From the NCBI GenBank assembly GCA_035934405.1, contig DASYXW010000101.1:1-64000 (forward strand): a stretch of 64,000 nt of DNA, in the 5' to 3' direction. Positions 63,394-64,000 of the stretch are shown in pieces; the first letter of the stretch is position 1, and the number at the start of each line of letters is the position of its first letter. Under the pieces are notes generated by a model. The model did not search any database. It was not told the DNA's origin and worked only from the letters and a program-made list of their open reading frames with translations. The stretch is from DASYXW01 sp035934405 (GTDB lineage: Bacteria > Acidobacteriota > Terriglobia > UBA7540). The position numbers and the translations under genes are program-made.

Positions 63394-64000
<607 letters not shown>

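Overview
This window looks like a chromosomal segment of an Acidobacteriota member, probably Terriglobia-like. That is an inference. It rests on a GC-rich genome, a large Oar-type TonB-dependent receptor with an N-terminal carboxypeptidase-regulatory domain, two GloVer-repeat secreted proteins, a propeller/Y_Y_Y hybrid histidine kinase, a PEP-CTERM protein and a fused FtcD. No tRNA, rRNA, CRISPR array or intact prophage was seen.

Layout. 1-4652 (minus): part of a complex I operon, nuoC-D-H-I-J-K, running off the left edge. 4736-5515: exported metallo-hydrolase. 5625-5837: palindromic MITE-like repeat, followed by a strong promoter and a 1-kb leader to the TonB receptor (6920-10390). 10.4-15.4 kb: palindromic repeats, small secreted proteins, a zinc alcohol dehydrogenase and a parvulin-like isomerase. 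15.5-25.0 kb (minus): one long run, a VKOR-DsbA-rhodanese fusion, then trpC-F-B-A, chorismate mutase, aroF, tyrA, a DinB protein and the two subunits of a 3-oxoacid CoA-transferase. 25.2-30.2 kb: accessory zone with a PEP-CTERM protein, a deletion derivative of an IS256 element joined to an IS3 remnant, inverted repeats, a small unknown protein, an orphan ClpB-D2-like AAA+ ATPase and a toxin-antitoxin pair. 30.5-34.1 kb: GloVer protein, ferredoxin-NADP reductase, Q/P-rich secreted protein and several palindromic elements. 34.4-41.6 kb: metH, a LolA-like protein, small proteins and ftcD. 41.7-46.3 kb: RND efflux permease and adaptor. 46.6-53.3 kb: secreted or surface proteins, including a tail-fibre-like protein with a poly-G tract at its signal peptide, a frameshifted GloVer protein and a subtilase with 18 SVWG repeats. 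53.7-57.5 kb: hybrid sensor kinase. 57.6-63.2 kb (minus): housekeeping run yicC-gmk-rpoZ-coaBC-udg-MTHFR-chlorite dismutase family. 63.4 kb to the end: partial ABC exporter.

The most unusual feature of the window as a whole is a set of about a dozen short arrays with strict 7-nt periodicity. They sit at gene borders, often contain the stop codon of the neighbouring gene, and in one case are translated as the linker of a uracil-DNA glycosylase. Other points to follow up are the poly-G tract, the VKOR-DsbA-rhodanese fusion whose rhodanese cysteine is displaced, the nested non-autonomous IS, and the 21-bp direct repeats inside the RND operon.
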